Shown here piece by piece: positions 39,405-47,206 of a stretch of 64,000 nucleotides of DNA. A program made the translations under genes and the position numbers. Below the pieces are notes generated by a model. That model saw only the letters and a list, made by a program, of their open reading frames with translations, made no database searches and was not told where the DNA came from. Origin of the DNA: Rhodobacteraceae bacterium F11138 (lineage in GTDB: Bacteria > Pseudomonadota > Alphaproteobacteria > Rhodobacterales > Rhodobacteraceae). The stretch lies in assembly GCA_016521575.1 (NCBI GenBank), contig JAEKDP010000002.1, positions 62,001 to 126,000 of the forward strand, written 5' to 3'. The stretch's first letter is position 1. Each line of letters opens with the position of its first letter.

Positions 39405-39450
39405 ACAGGCAAATTGCAGGCGGCCCCCCCTTGGTGTCGCCTGCATCTTC

Positions 39451-39489
39451 GGTCCCGCCGCTTTGTGCCGTGCGGGGCCGGTGGTTTTT
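39451..39489 (+). terminator. Probable terminator of the acs-symporter operon
   Basis: GGTCCCGC and GCGGGGCC (39451-39458 and 39472-39479) can pair with one G-T, followed by GGTGGTTTTTC. A second stem, TGCAGGCG/CGCCTGCA at 39415-39445, precedes it. The nucleotidyltransferase gene starts 19 bp later, so some read-through is likely. Confidence 0.5.
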
Positions 39490-39507
39490 CAGACAGCGGA
39501 TACGTTC

Positions 39508-41331
39508 ATGTCCTTATCCCTTCGTGACTTGCGGTATTTTCTGGTCTCGGTGCATCCGTATGACAGCCTTGAACCGCAGGTTCTGGACGAGCTGATCCCG
39601 AAATTTCGCATTCAAACCCTTTCAGCCGGCGACACCGTCTATGAACGGGGCGCGCAACTGGACGGTCTGTACCTGGTGCATGCGGGCGAAATCGAGGTGC
39701 GTGACGAGACCGGCACACAAGTTTCCCTGCTGGGACCGCGCAATTCGTTCGCGGAACGCGGGCTGATACGCGACGGCATTGCCGCAACCTCGGCCCGTGC
39801 CGTCGCGGACAGCGTCCTGCTGATGCTGCCGCGCGCGGATTTCGAACACCTGCGGACAACCCAATCCATGGCCGCCCGGTTTTTCGACCGTCGCCGCAAC
39901 GCCCCGCGGCGTGGCAGCGATCTGGCCACCAGCCGGGTGGACACCTTCATGGCCGCAAAGCCGGTGACCTGCCCCCCTGAAACCACCGTGCAACAGGCGG
40001 CAAAGCTGATGCACGGGCACCATATTTCGTCCGTCTGCATTGTCGAGGACAGCGTCCTGGCCGGAATTGTGACCAACCGTGACCTGACCGGCAAGGTGCT
40101 TGGCGCAGGGTTGCCCGGCACGACCCCGGTTGACCAGGTCATGACCACGGCCCCGCTGACCCTGTCGCCCGCCGATATCGGATCGGACGTGTTGCACGCG
40201 ATGATGGAACACCGCATCGGCCACACTCCCATTGTACAGGACGGGAAACTGGTTGGCATCGTCACGCAAACCGATCTCACGCGCTTTCAGGCGGTCAGTT
40301 CCGCCGAACTGGTCAGCGCCATCGCCCGTGCGGAATCCGCCGCCGAAATCGCCCGCGTCACGGCCGAAATCCCGCGCCTTCTGGTGCAGTTGGTCGCCGG
40401 TGGCAACCGGCACGAGATCGTCACCCGGCTGATCACGGACATCGCCGACACCGCAACACGGCGTCTGCTCAATCTGGCAGAAACAGAGCTTGGGCCAGCG
40501 CCGGTGCCCTATCTGTGGCTTGCATGTGGCTCGCAAGGGCGACAGGAACAGACCGGCGTCTCGGATCAGGACAATTGCCTGATCCTGGATGACGCGGTCA
40601 CCGCCACGCAGATGGCATATTTTTCGAAGCTGGCCAGATATGTCTCGGACGGTCTGGATCTGTGCGGCTATTTCTATTGCCCCGGCGACATGATGGCGAC
40701 CAACCCGCGCTGGTGTCAGCCGCTGCGGGTCTGGCAACAGTATTTCCGGAACTGGATCGCCAAACCGGACCCCGAAGCACAGATGCTGGCAAGCGTGATG
40801 TTCGATCTGCGCCCGATCGGGGGGGACGGGCGTCTGTTCGAACGGCTGCAGAAGGACACATTGGCCGAGGCCGGGCGGAACTCGATCTTTGTGGCCCACA
40901 TGATTGCCAATTCCCTGAAACACACCCCGCCCCTGGGGCTGTTGCGGGGGTTCGCGACGATCCGCTCGGGCGAGCATCGCAACACGCTGGATCTGAAGCT
41001 GAACGGCGTCGTGCCCGTGGTCGATCTGGGCCGGATCTATGCTTTGCGCGGCGGTCTGACCGCGATCAACACCCGTGCCCGCCTGCAGGCCGCCGCCTCT
41101 GCCGGGATCACGTCACCGGCGGGTGCGCGCGATCTGCTGGATGCCTATGACCTGATTGCCGAAACCCGGCTGACGCATCAGGTGGCCTGCGTCAAAGCCG
41201 GTGTCAGGCCCGACAATTTCATGGCACCTTCCGCCCTGTCCGACTTTGAGCGCAGTCACCTGCGCGATGCGTTTGTCGTGGTAAAGACGATGCAAGCCGC
41301 AATCGGGCACGCGCGCGGATTGCCCGGATAG
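39508..41331 (+). CDS. cNMP-binding/CBS/DUF294 nucleotidyltransferase-like protein
   Basis: A 607-residue multidomain signalling protein. Residues 1-130 resemble a cyclic-nucleotide-binding domain (GDTVYERGAQLDGLYLVHAG). About 150-265 are two CBS motifs (ISSVCIVEDSVLAGIVTNRD and GHTPIVQDGKLVGIVTQTDL). From 341, GSQGRQEQTGVSDQDN matches the GlnD-like nucleotidyltransferase site, with D353 and D355, followed by a DUF294 C-terminal part. Such proteins are often found next to acetate symporters and DnaQ-type exonucleases, as here. Whether it modifies a protein or RNA is unknown. The start at 39508 has only a weak ribosome site. Confidence 0.92.
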   Translation: MSLSLRDLRYFLVSVHPYDSLEPQVLDELIPKFRIQTLSAGDTVYERGAQLDGLYLVHAGEIEVRDETGTQVSLLGPRNSFAERGLIRDGIAATSARAVADSVLLMLPRADFEHLRTTQSMAARFFDRRRNAPRRGSDLATSRVDTFMAAKPVTCPPETTVQQAAKLMHGHHISSVCIVEDSVLAGIVTNRDLTGKVLGAGLPGTTPVDQVMTTAPLTLSPADIGSDVLHAMMEHRIGHTPIVQDGKLVGIVTQTDLTRFQAVSSAELVSAIARAESAAEIARVTAEIPRLLVQLVAGGNRHEIVTRLITDIADTATRRLLNLAETELGPAPVPYLWLACGSQGRQEQTGVSDQDNCLILDDAVTATQMAYFSKLARYVSDGLDLCGYFYCPGDMMATNPRWCQPLRVWQQYFRNWIAKPDPEAQMLASVMFDLRPIGGDGRLFERLQKDTLAEAGRNSIFVAHMIANSLKHTPPLGLLRGFATIRSGEHRNTLDLKLNGVVPVVDLGRIYALRGGLTAINTRARLQAAASAGITSPAGARDLLDAYDLIAETRLTHQVACVKAGVRPDNFMAPSALSDFERSHLRDAFVVVKTMQAAIGHARGLPG

Positions 41332-41414
41332 ACACCATGCCGGTGGATCCCCCTTTGGCGGGGATCGTCACGGCAACAACAGGGGGCGTTTTCTGACCCC
41401 GGGGGAGAACCTGG

Positions 41415-41936
41415 ATGTTTCTGGAACTGATTGGAACGGTGTTTGCGGGGATCGCAATGGCGGGGATCATCATGGGGATCAATCGCCTGACCGCAGGGCG
41501 GCTGCCCCGTTGGGCCGCACCGGTTGCCGGCGGGCTGACCATGATCGCCGTCACCATTTTCATGGAATACAGCTGGTACGATCGCACCGCCACAGGCCTG
41601 CCCGACGGTGTGGAGGTCGCACAGGCGGTCCCCAAACACAGCCTTTATCAACCGTGGACCTATGTTTCGCCCTATGTGGACAGGTTTGTCGCCGTTGACG
41701 AACATTCACTGAAACGCAACCCCGATCAGCCAGGCCAGCGGATCATTGATCTGTATTTCTTCGGCCGCTGGGCGCCGTCAAGGAAGGTGCCGGTTGTGTA
41801 TGATTGCGCTGAACATCGGCTGGCAACCCTGATCGACGGAATAGAGTTCGGCCAGAACGGAGAGATCCTCAACGCCGATTGGCGTGGTGTTGCAGCCGAT
41901 GATCCGGTGCTGACGGCGGTTTGCGAGGTGTCGTGA
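41415..41936 (+). CDS. Membrane protein of unknown function
   Basis: A 173-residue protein with two N-terminal transmembrane segments (LIGTVFAGIAMAGIIMGI and WAAPVAGGLTMIAVTIFMEY) and a soluble part carrying VPVVYDCAEHRLATLID. It has GGGGGAGAAC before the start. Its stop overlaps the exonuclease start as TGATG, so the two are translationally coupled. I do not recognise the family. Position suggests a partner of the flanking DUF294 protein and exonuclease. Confidence 0.85.
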   Translation: MFLELIGTVFAGIAMAGIIMGINRLTAGRLPRWAAPVAGGLTMIAVTIFMEYSWYDRTATGLPDGVEVAQAVPKHSLYQPWTYVSPYVDRFVAVDEHSLKRNPDQPGQRIIDLYFFGRWAPSRKVPVVYDCAEHRLATLIDGIEFGQNGEILNADWRGVAADDPVLTAVCEVS

Positions 41937-43348
41937 TGCTGACCCGTCTCAGCCTTCGTATGCGGATATTCCTGTTCTTTTGTCTTCTGGCCGTCAGCGG
42001 TGTCGCCATCAATGCCATCGCGCTGCTGATCGGATATCGGCGCGCGGGCAGCACCGGCATTCCGGACGCATTCATATTCGCCGGCCTGCTGAGCGGTTTT
42101 GCCATGGTGGCATTGACCACGGCGGTGTGGCTGTTGTTTGACGAGAACATCGCCAAGCCAATCCAGCGTCTGGCCGCCCAGATGCGGGTGCGGGCAGATG
42201 CAGGCGTTCGGGACGATATCGAACTTGATGGGGCGCGCTATCTGGGGGATCTCGCGCCGGCGGCGCATGCGGTCGCGGGCCGGTTGGGCGACACGGCCTT
42301 GCAAACCGCAGCGGCGGTTGCGTCGGAAACCGCGCGCCTGTCAGCCGACCAGGAACGCCTGACCAGACTTCTGACCGAAATCCCGGTTGCGATCGTTCTG
42401 GTCAACCCGGCGCATCGGATCGTGCTGTATGACGATCAGGCCGCCCAGGTTCTGGCCCAGGTCGCGCCGGTCCGGCTGCACGCATCGCTGTTTGACTATA
42501 TCGCACCTGACGCGCTGAGACGCGGATATCGCGAACTGGAGCGAACCGGCAAAGAAACCCGCTGCACCATCCTCGGTGCCGACGGAGTCCAAAGCCATGA
42601 AGTGCGGCTGAAACCTCTTGGCGACGCACCGGGATATCTGTTGATTTTCGAAACCTCCGAGATCCGGATCGCGCCAGACGCGCCGCGCCCGCTGGTTTAT
42701 GATTTTGATCTGCTTGATCCGCGCGAGAATGCCTCGTTCCTGGACCGCGATCTGTCGGAGCTGTGTTTCGTGGTATTCGACACCGAAACCACCGGTTTGC
42801 TGCCGCACAAGGACAAGGTGGTCCAGATTGGCGCGGTGCGGGTGGTGCGCGGGCGCATCATCCCCGGCGAATCCCTGGATCTGCTCGTGAACCCGGAAAT
42901 CCCGATTCCCCCGGCCTCAAGCCGGGTACATGGCATCACCGACCAAATGGTCAGCGGCGCCCCCTGTATCGACCAGGCCGGGCGGGTTCTTCACGATTTC
43001 TGCCGCGACGCCGTGATCGTGGCCCACAATGCCCCGTTCGACATGGCCTTTCTGCACCGCCACGACGGGCAGATGGGCGTTTGCTGGGACCACCCCATTC
43101 TGGATACTGTGCTGCTGTCCGCCGTTCTTTTCGGCATTACCGAAACCCATTCGCTGGACAGCCTGTGCGAACGGCTGGGCGTCACCATCCCCGAACCCCT
43201 GCGCCACACCGCCTTGGGGGACGCCCGGGCCACGGCCGAAGCACTGTGTCTCATGCTGCCAATGCTGAAAGCGCGCGGCATGAACACGCTGGGCGACGTG
43301 ATCGGCGAGACCCGCAAACACGGCAGGCTGCTGAAAGACCTGAACTGA
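41936..43348 (+). CDS. Membrane-anchored DnaQ-type 3'-5' exonuclease with PAS-like region
   Basis: This protein has 470 residues. Two transmembrane segments lie near 10-65 and a HAMP-like stretch follows (LLFDENIAKPIQRLAAQM). A PAS-like region (LLTEIPVAIVLVNPAHRIVLYDD, about 141-235) precedes a DEDDh exonuclease. D282 and E284 are in FDTETTG, an acid is in VIVAHNAPFDMAFL, and H424 and D429 are in HTALGDARATAEAL. The catalytic set is complete. It follows the unknown membrane gene by a TGATG overlap. Membrane sensing coupled to nuclease action on DNA or RNA is implied by the domains, not shown. Confidence 0.93.
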   Translation: MLTRLSLRMRIFLFFCLLAVSGVAINAIALLIGYRRAGSTGIPDAFIFAGLLSGFAMVALTTAVWLLFDENIAKPIQRLAAQMRVRADAGVRDDIELDGARYLGDLAPAAHAVAGRLGDTALQTAAAVASETARLSADQERLTRLLTEIPVAIVLVNPAHRIVLYDDQAAQVLAQVAPVRLHASLFDYIAPDALRRGYRELERTGKETRCTILGADGVQSHEVRLKPLGDAPGYLLIFETSEIRIAPDAPRPLVYDFDLLDPRENASFLDRDLSELCFVVFDTETTGLLPHKDKVVQIGAVRVVRGRIIPGESLDLLVNPEIPIPPASSRVHGITDQMVSGAPCIDQAGRVLHDFCRDAVIVAHNAPFDMAFLHRHDGQMGVCWDHPILDTVLLSAVLFGITETHSLDSLCERLGVTIPEPLRHTALGDARATAEALCLMLPMLKARGMNTLGDVIGETRKHGRLLKDLN

Positions 43349-43439
43349 AGGCCCCATCCCGGCATTGCCACGCCCCGGGCATGGACAAAGCACAACAGGC
43401 ATGGCACCCAGCGCATCAAACCAACTGACGCGCAGGCCC

Positions 43440-43937
43440 ATGTCCGACAACAGCTTTATTCCCGGTCCCGACACCGAGCTTGCCTACCGCGATGCGCTGG
43501 GGTGTTTCGGCACCGGCGTGACCGTGGTGACAGCACGGTCGGCGACCGGCCCGATCGCGATGACGGCCAATTCCTTCGCCTCGGTGTCCCTGCACCCGCC
43601 GATGGTGTTGTGGTCCGCCTCGCGGAATTCGCTGCGCCACGACGCGCTGACCGGTGCCACCGACTACGCCATCCATGTGATGGCCAAGGATCAACAGGAC
43701 ATCGCGCTGCATTTTGCCCGCTCGGGCCATGATTTCAGCCCGATAGACTGGTTCGAAAACGAGAACGGCACCCCGATCCTGCGGGGGTGTCTGGCGCGTT
43801 TCGAATGCCGCCGCTCGGCGCTGCACGTCGCGGGGGATCACACGATCATCGTCGGGACCGTCCTGCGCGCCGCGCGTGAGCCGGGAACCGGGCTGATGTA
43901 CAAACGCGGCCAATACGGCGGCTTTCTCGAACTCTGA
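43440..43937 (+). CDS. Flavin reductase family protein
   Basis: A 165-residue FMN-binding split-barrel protein. The core AYRDALGCFGTGVTVVTARS and ANSFASVSLHPPMVLWSAS match HpaC-like NAD(P)H:flavin reductases. It starts MSDNSFIPGPDTEL at 43440. A reduced-flavin-dependent monooxygenase is not encoded nearby, so its partner is elsewhere. It converges on DUF6505 with 26 bp between stops. Confidence 0.92.
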   Translation: MSDNSFIPGPDTELAYRDALGCFGTGVTVVTARSATGPIAMTANSFASVSLHPPMVLWSASRNSLRHDALTGATDYAIHVMAKDQQDIALHFARSGHDFSPIDWFENENGTPILRGCLARFECRRSALHVAGDHTIIVGTVLRAAREPGTGLMYKRGQYGGFLEL

Positions 43938-43963
43938 CCGGCGCCCTGAACACCGCATGCGGT

Positions 43964-44446
43964 TCAGGCATCGTCCAGCGTGCCGTGAATGGCGATCTGA
44001 TCCAGTTCGGCCGCCTGCGCCGCTATGGTTCTATAGATCTCGCGCACACCGGATGCGCCCAGTTCGCGCGACACCGTGATCAGGGTATTTGCGTCATGCT
44101 CTTCGCATAGATCAAGCATATGCGCGATCTCGTCGCGCGCGACATCTTCGGCGGCGGCAATCGACGGCGCGCCATAAAGATCGACGAAATGCTGCGCAAG
44201 TCCGACCGTCAGGGCCTTGACTTCGGGCGGTTGAATTTCGGTCACCGCGACAAAGGTCACGCGCCCAAAGGTTTCAAGCCCCAACCACCCGTTGGCAAAG
44301 GCCTGCCGGGCCTTGCCGGTCAGATCGGCCTCGGTCCAGTTGGAGAACTCGAACCCGCCTGACAGGCACCATTCGCCGGTGCGGGCGGGGGAATGAAAGA
44401 CGTTCCGGTCACTTTCGTCGAAATGAATGGCGCGCGCCAGTTTCAT
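43964..44446 (-). CDS. DUF6505 family protein
   Basis: A 160-residue cytosolic protein starting MKLARAIHFDESDRNVFHSP. I recognise the DUF6505 family by this N-terminus and by the co-occurrence with a ligase-like gene, Mrp and DUF6494. The start overlaps the stop of the upstream ligase-like gene by ATGA, so all are one operon. The C-terminal half is helical and acidic (ARDEIAHMLDLCEEHDANTL). Function unknown; a role in assembling the Fdh or its cofactors is inferred from gene order. Confidence 0.85.
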   Translation of the reverse strand: MKLARAIHFDESDRNVFHSPARTGEWCLSGGFEFSNWTEADLTGKARQAFANGWLGLETFGRVTFVAVTEIQPPEVKALTVGLAQHFVDLYGAPSIAAAEDVARDEIAHMLDLCEEHDANTLITVSRELGASGVREIYRTIAAQAAELDQIAIHGTLDDA

Positions 44447-45153
44447 GCCTTTACCTCCAGCAAATCGGTCAGCGGGACCAGATGGGTATTCGGACCATCC
44501 TTGAGCAACATCCCAAAGGCCTCGTCCACGCCCAGGAATGTGCCATTCAGCCCGCGACAGGCGACGGGTTCGCCCACGGCCGTCAACAGGCCGGCCCATT
44601 GTTCGTGCAGGGACTGATTGCCCTCTTCCGACCATCGGTTGATCCAGACCAGGGTGTGTCTGGCCCAGCTTTCCAGCAGATAGACCGGGACCACGCCGGC
44701 GCAGCCCTCGTCATTCAGGGCCGTGGTTTCGGGCGACAGGCCCGGATCCGTCCCGGTCTGCATCAACGCCACCTCAAGGCCGACCACCAGCCAATCCGGA
44801 ACCGCATCAGGGCTGCAGGCGGGTGCCGCCGCGGTCATCCCGCCGCATTGCCCGCCGTTGACCAGGATCCGGCCTTCCCAGGTCAGTTGGACGGCGACCT
44901 CGGGCGGGGCCAGCGCCCCCAGCGCATTCTGAAACCCCAGACCGCAAACCGGCAGCATCGCCATTGCATCCCTCAACGCCACTTCGGGCGCAAACACCAG
45001 GGCCGCGCGCAAGCGGTCGGCCATCACGGAATGCACCAGGGTGCCGCCATGACAGCCCACAGCGGCCATGGCACAGGCCTTTTCAAATGGGTCTTCGTCG
45101 CTGCGCGCCCGAACACCGCGCAACAACGGCGGAAAACGCGGCGCTTGCGTCAC
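44443..45153 (-). CDS. Biotin/lipoate protein ligase-like protein with altered active site
   Basis: A 236-residue protein of the DUF4444 biotin/lipoate ligase-like family. The fold signature LTWEGRILVNGGQCGGMTAA aligns with the BirA motif K-W-P-N-D followed by G-G. The catalytic lysine appears to be threonine and PND to be EGR, and the usual GRGRRGR loop is not apparent. It overlaps its neighbours by 4 bp on both sides. Loss of the key lysine suggests an altered chemistry or a binding role. Its place beside Mrp and near the formate dehydrogenase genes suggests cofactor or maturation work. Confidence 0.85.
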   Translation of the reverse strand: MTQAPRFPPLLRGVRARSDEDPFEKACAMAAVGCHGGTLVHSVMADRLRAALVFAPEVALRDAMAMLPVCGLGFQNALGALAPPEVAVQLTWEGRILVNGGQCGGMTAAAPACSPDAVPDWLVVGLEVALMQTGTDPGLSPETTALNDEGCAGVVPVYLLESWARHTLVWINRWSEEGNQSLHEQWAGLLTAVGEPVACRGLNGTFLGVDEAFGMLLKDGPNTHLVPLTDLLEVKA

Positions 45154-46211
45154 GCGACCCCCTTGGCAATCAGGTTCCGGGCCACCAGACGGAATCCGGC
45201 GGACTGCGCACTGTCGGGTTTGGAGACCACGATCGGAGCCCCGCCGTCCGATGCCATGCGGATATCCAGGTGCAACGGGATCTCGGTCAGCAGCGGCACA
45301 CCGATCTTTTCCGCCTCGGCGGCCACGCCGCCATGTCCGAACACATGCTCTTCATGGCCGCATTTGCTGCAGATATGGGTCGACATATTTTCAATCATGC
45401 CCAGAATCGGCGTCTTCATCTGCGCGAACATATCCATGCCCTTGCGCGCATCCAGAAGCGCCACATCCTGCGGCGTGGAGACGATAATCGCCCCGTCCAC
45501 GGCAAATTTCTGCGTCAGGGTCAGCTGCACATCGCCCGTGCCCGGCGGCAGGTCGATCAACAGGACATCCAGCGCGCCCCATTGCACCTGGGTCATCATC
45601 TGCTGCAGCGCACCCATCAGCATCGGGCCGCGCCAGACGACCGCCTGATCGTCGTTGGTCATCAATCCCATCGACATCATCGTGACACCGTGGTTGCGCA
45701 GCGGCAGGATGGTCTTGCCATCCGGGCTGGCGGGACGTCCGGACACGCCCAGCATGCGGGGCTGGCTGGGCCCGTAGACATCCGCGTCCAGCAACCCGAC
45801 CCGCCGCCCTTCGGCAGCCAGCGCACAGGCCAGGTTGGCCGCCACGGTGGACTTGCCGACGCCGCCCTTGCCCGAGGCGATCGCAATGATCCGGTCCACA
45901 CCGGGAACCGGCTGCGGCCCTTGCGGTTCTGCCTTGCGGGCCGGTTTGAGATCCGGCGGCGCTTTCTGGCTGTGCGATGTCATCAGGGCAGACACCGACG
46001 AAATTCCATCCAGCCCCTGCACGCGGGATTCGGCCTCGGCCCGCACCGGTTCCATGGCCTGAGCCCGGGCCGGGTCGATTTCCAACACGAAGCGGACCGC
46101 GCCGTCCTCGACGGTCAGCGCCCGCACCAGACCGGCGGAAACGATATCCTGCTGGCTGGACGGGTCGGTGATCTGCTTCAATTCAGCAAGTACGGCGTCG
46201 CGCGTCGCCAT
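45150..46211 (-). CDS. mrp: Mrp/ApbC Fe-S cluster carrier ATPase
   Basis: A 353-residue P-loop ATPase of the Mrp/NBP35 group that binds and transfers [4Fe-4S] clusters. It has an N-terminal DUF59-like domain (about 1-90), the deviant Walker A GKGGVGKST at 114-122, VLLIDLPPGTGDVQL at 216-230, and the cluster-binding pair C281/C284 in ICSKCG. In this operon it could insert clusters into FdhA, FdhB or the polyferredoxin. It lies 3 bp downstream of the DUF6494 gene. It may also serve the whole cell, so a role limited to Fdh is inference. Confidence 0.96.
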   Translation of the reverse strand: MATRDAVLAELKQITDPSSQQDIVSAGLVRALTVEDGAVRFVLEIDPARAQAMEPVRAEAESRVQGLDGISSVSALMTSHSQKAPPDLKPARKAEPQGPQPVPGVDRIIAIASGKGGVGKSTVAANLACALAAEGRRVGLLDADVYGPSQPRMLGVSGRPASPDGKTILPLRNHGVTMMSMGLMTNDDQAVVWRGPMLMGALQQMMTQVQWGALDVLLIDLPPGTGDVQLTLTQKFAVDGAIIVSTPQDVALLDARKGMDMFAQMKTPILGMIENMSTHICSKCGHEEHVFGHGGVAAEAEKIGVPLLTEIPLHLDIRMASDGGAPIVVSKPDSAQSAGFRLVARNLIAKGVA

Positions 46212-46214
46212 GGG

Positions 46215-46409
46215 CTAGTCAGCCGCCTTGATCGTACCGGTCACGACATGCTCCACGTCCAGCCCGTCAATGGTCAGCACCATCTTGGCATCATAGGTCT
46301 TGCCGGCAGTCGCATCGGCATTGCGCATCGCTTCTTCGATTGCTTGCTGGCTGGTCACGCCCACCTGTTTCAGGAACTTGCGCATCGACATGTTGAAATC
46401 ATCACTCAT
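46215..46409 (-). CDS. DUF6494 family protein
   Basis: A 64-residue protein, MSDDFNMSMRKFLKQVGVTS to HVVTGTIKAAD. The family is defined by the N-terminal FNMSxRKFLKxVGVTSQ motif and a short beta hairpin. It sits at the head of the mrp operon, divergent from the cytochrome gene by 65 bp. Function unknown. It is small enough to be a regulator or an Fe-S scaffold partner of Mrp, but there is no cysteine to bind a cluster. Confidence 0.88.
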   Translation of the reverse strand: MSDDFNMSMRKFLKQVGVTSQQAIEEAMRNADATAGKTYDAKMVLTIDGLDVEHVVTGTIKAAD

Positions 46410-46474
46410 TTCTCGTGATCCTCTTGGCTTGGTTGCGATTGACGCGACACGGCCCCGCCAACTAGGCTGGCCGA

Positions 46475-47206
46475 ATGCGCGCGTTGTTTCTCTGCCTCAC
46501 ACTGGTGCTGAACGCCAGCCCCGTCACAGCACAGGAGACCTTGGGCCTGGCGGCGCCGCCCGCAGTGGTCGAAAGCGGCCTGTTGCAGCATATCCTGCCG
46601 CGATTTTCGCTCAAGACCTCTGTGCGGGTCGTGGCCGATGATGCCGGCGCGATGAGCCTGAATGCAAGCGGCCCCGGCACCCCCGTCTTTCACCGCGATG
46701 GCGTTACCTATTTTCTGCGCATCACAGACTCTGCCCCCCGCCAGCAGAGATTTCACGACTGGCTGACGTCCGAGATCGGCAAGAACACGGTGGACAGCTT
46801 TGCCCCGGATGGCGAACCTTTGTTTTCCGCCCGGTTCGAGACCATCGAAGTACGCGCCGAACCGACATTTGAAGGCGATGCCGCGCGGGGCGCGCAGCTG
46901 TCGTTGATCCATTGCGGCCGCTGCCACGTCGTCGGACCGCAAAACCGGATGAAAGGGCTGGATTCGACCCCGTCGTTTGCGGTGCTGCGCGGCTTTGCGG
47001 ATTGGGACACAAGGTTTCAGGAGTTCTTTGTGCGCAAGCCCCATGCCGTTTTCACCCAGATACAGGACGTGACGCCGCCGTTTGATCCGGAACGGCCCTC
47101 GCCCATCGTTCCCGTGCGCATCACGCTTCAGGATCTGGATGCCATTCTTGCCTTCGTTGCCGAAACCGAAGCCGCTGATCTGGGTGCGCCCCTGCAAACT
47201 CAGTGA
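46475..47206 (+). CDS. Exported mono-heme c-type cytochrome-like protein
   Basis: A 243-residue protein with a signal peptide (cut near TAQ-ETL) and one CGRCH heme site at residues 147-151. A hydrophilic domain of about 120 residues precedes the heme domain and has no motif I recognise. No methionine appears at the usual distal position after the heme, where the sequence reads IVPVRITLQD, so the sixth ligand is unclear. The stop overlaps the converging polyferredoxin stop by 7 bp. It is likely to act in electron transfer with the formate island. Confidence 0.85.
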   Translation: MRALFLCLTLVLNASPVTAQETLGLAAPPAVVESGLLQHILPRFSLKTSVRVVADDAGAMSLNASGPGTPVFHRDGVTYFLRITDSAPRQQRFHDWLTSEIGKNTVDSFAPDGEPLFSARFETIEVRAEPTFEGDAARGAQLSLIHCGRCHVVGPQNRMKGLDSTPSFAVLRGFADWDTRFQEFFVRKPHAVFTQIQDVTPPFDPERPSPIVPVRITLQDLDAILAFVAETEAADLGAPLQTQ

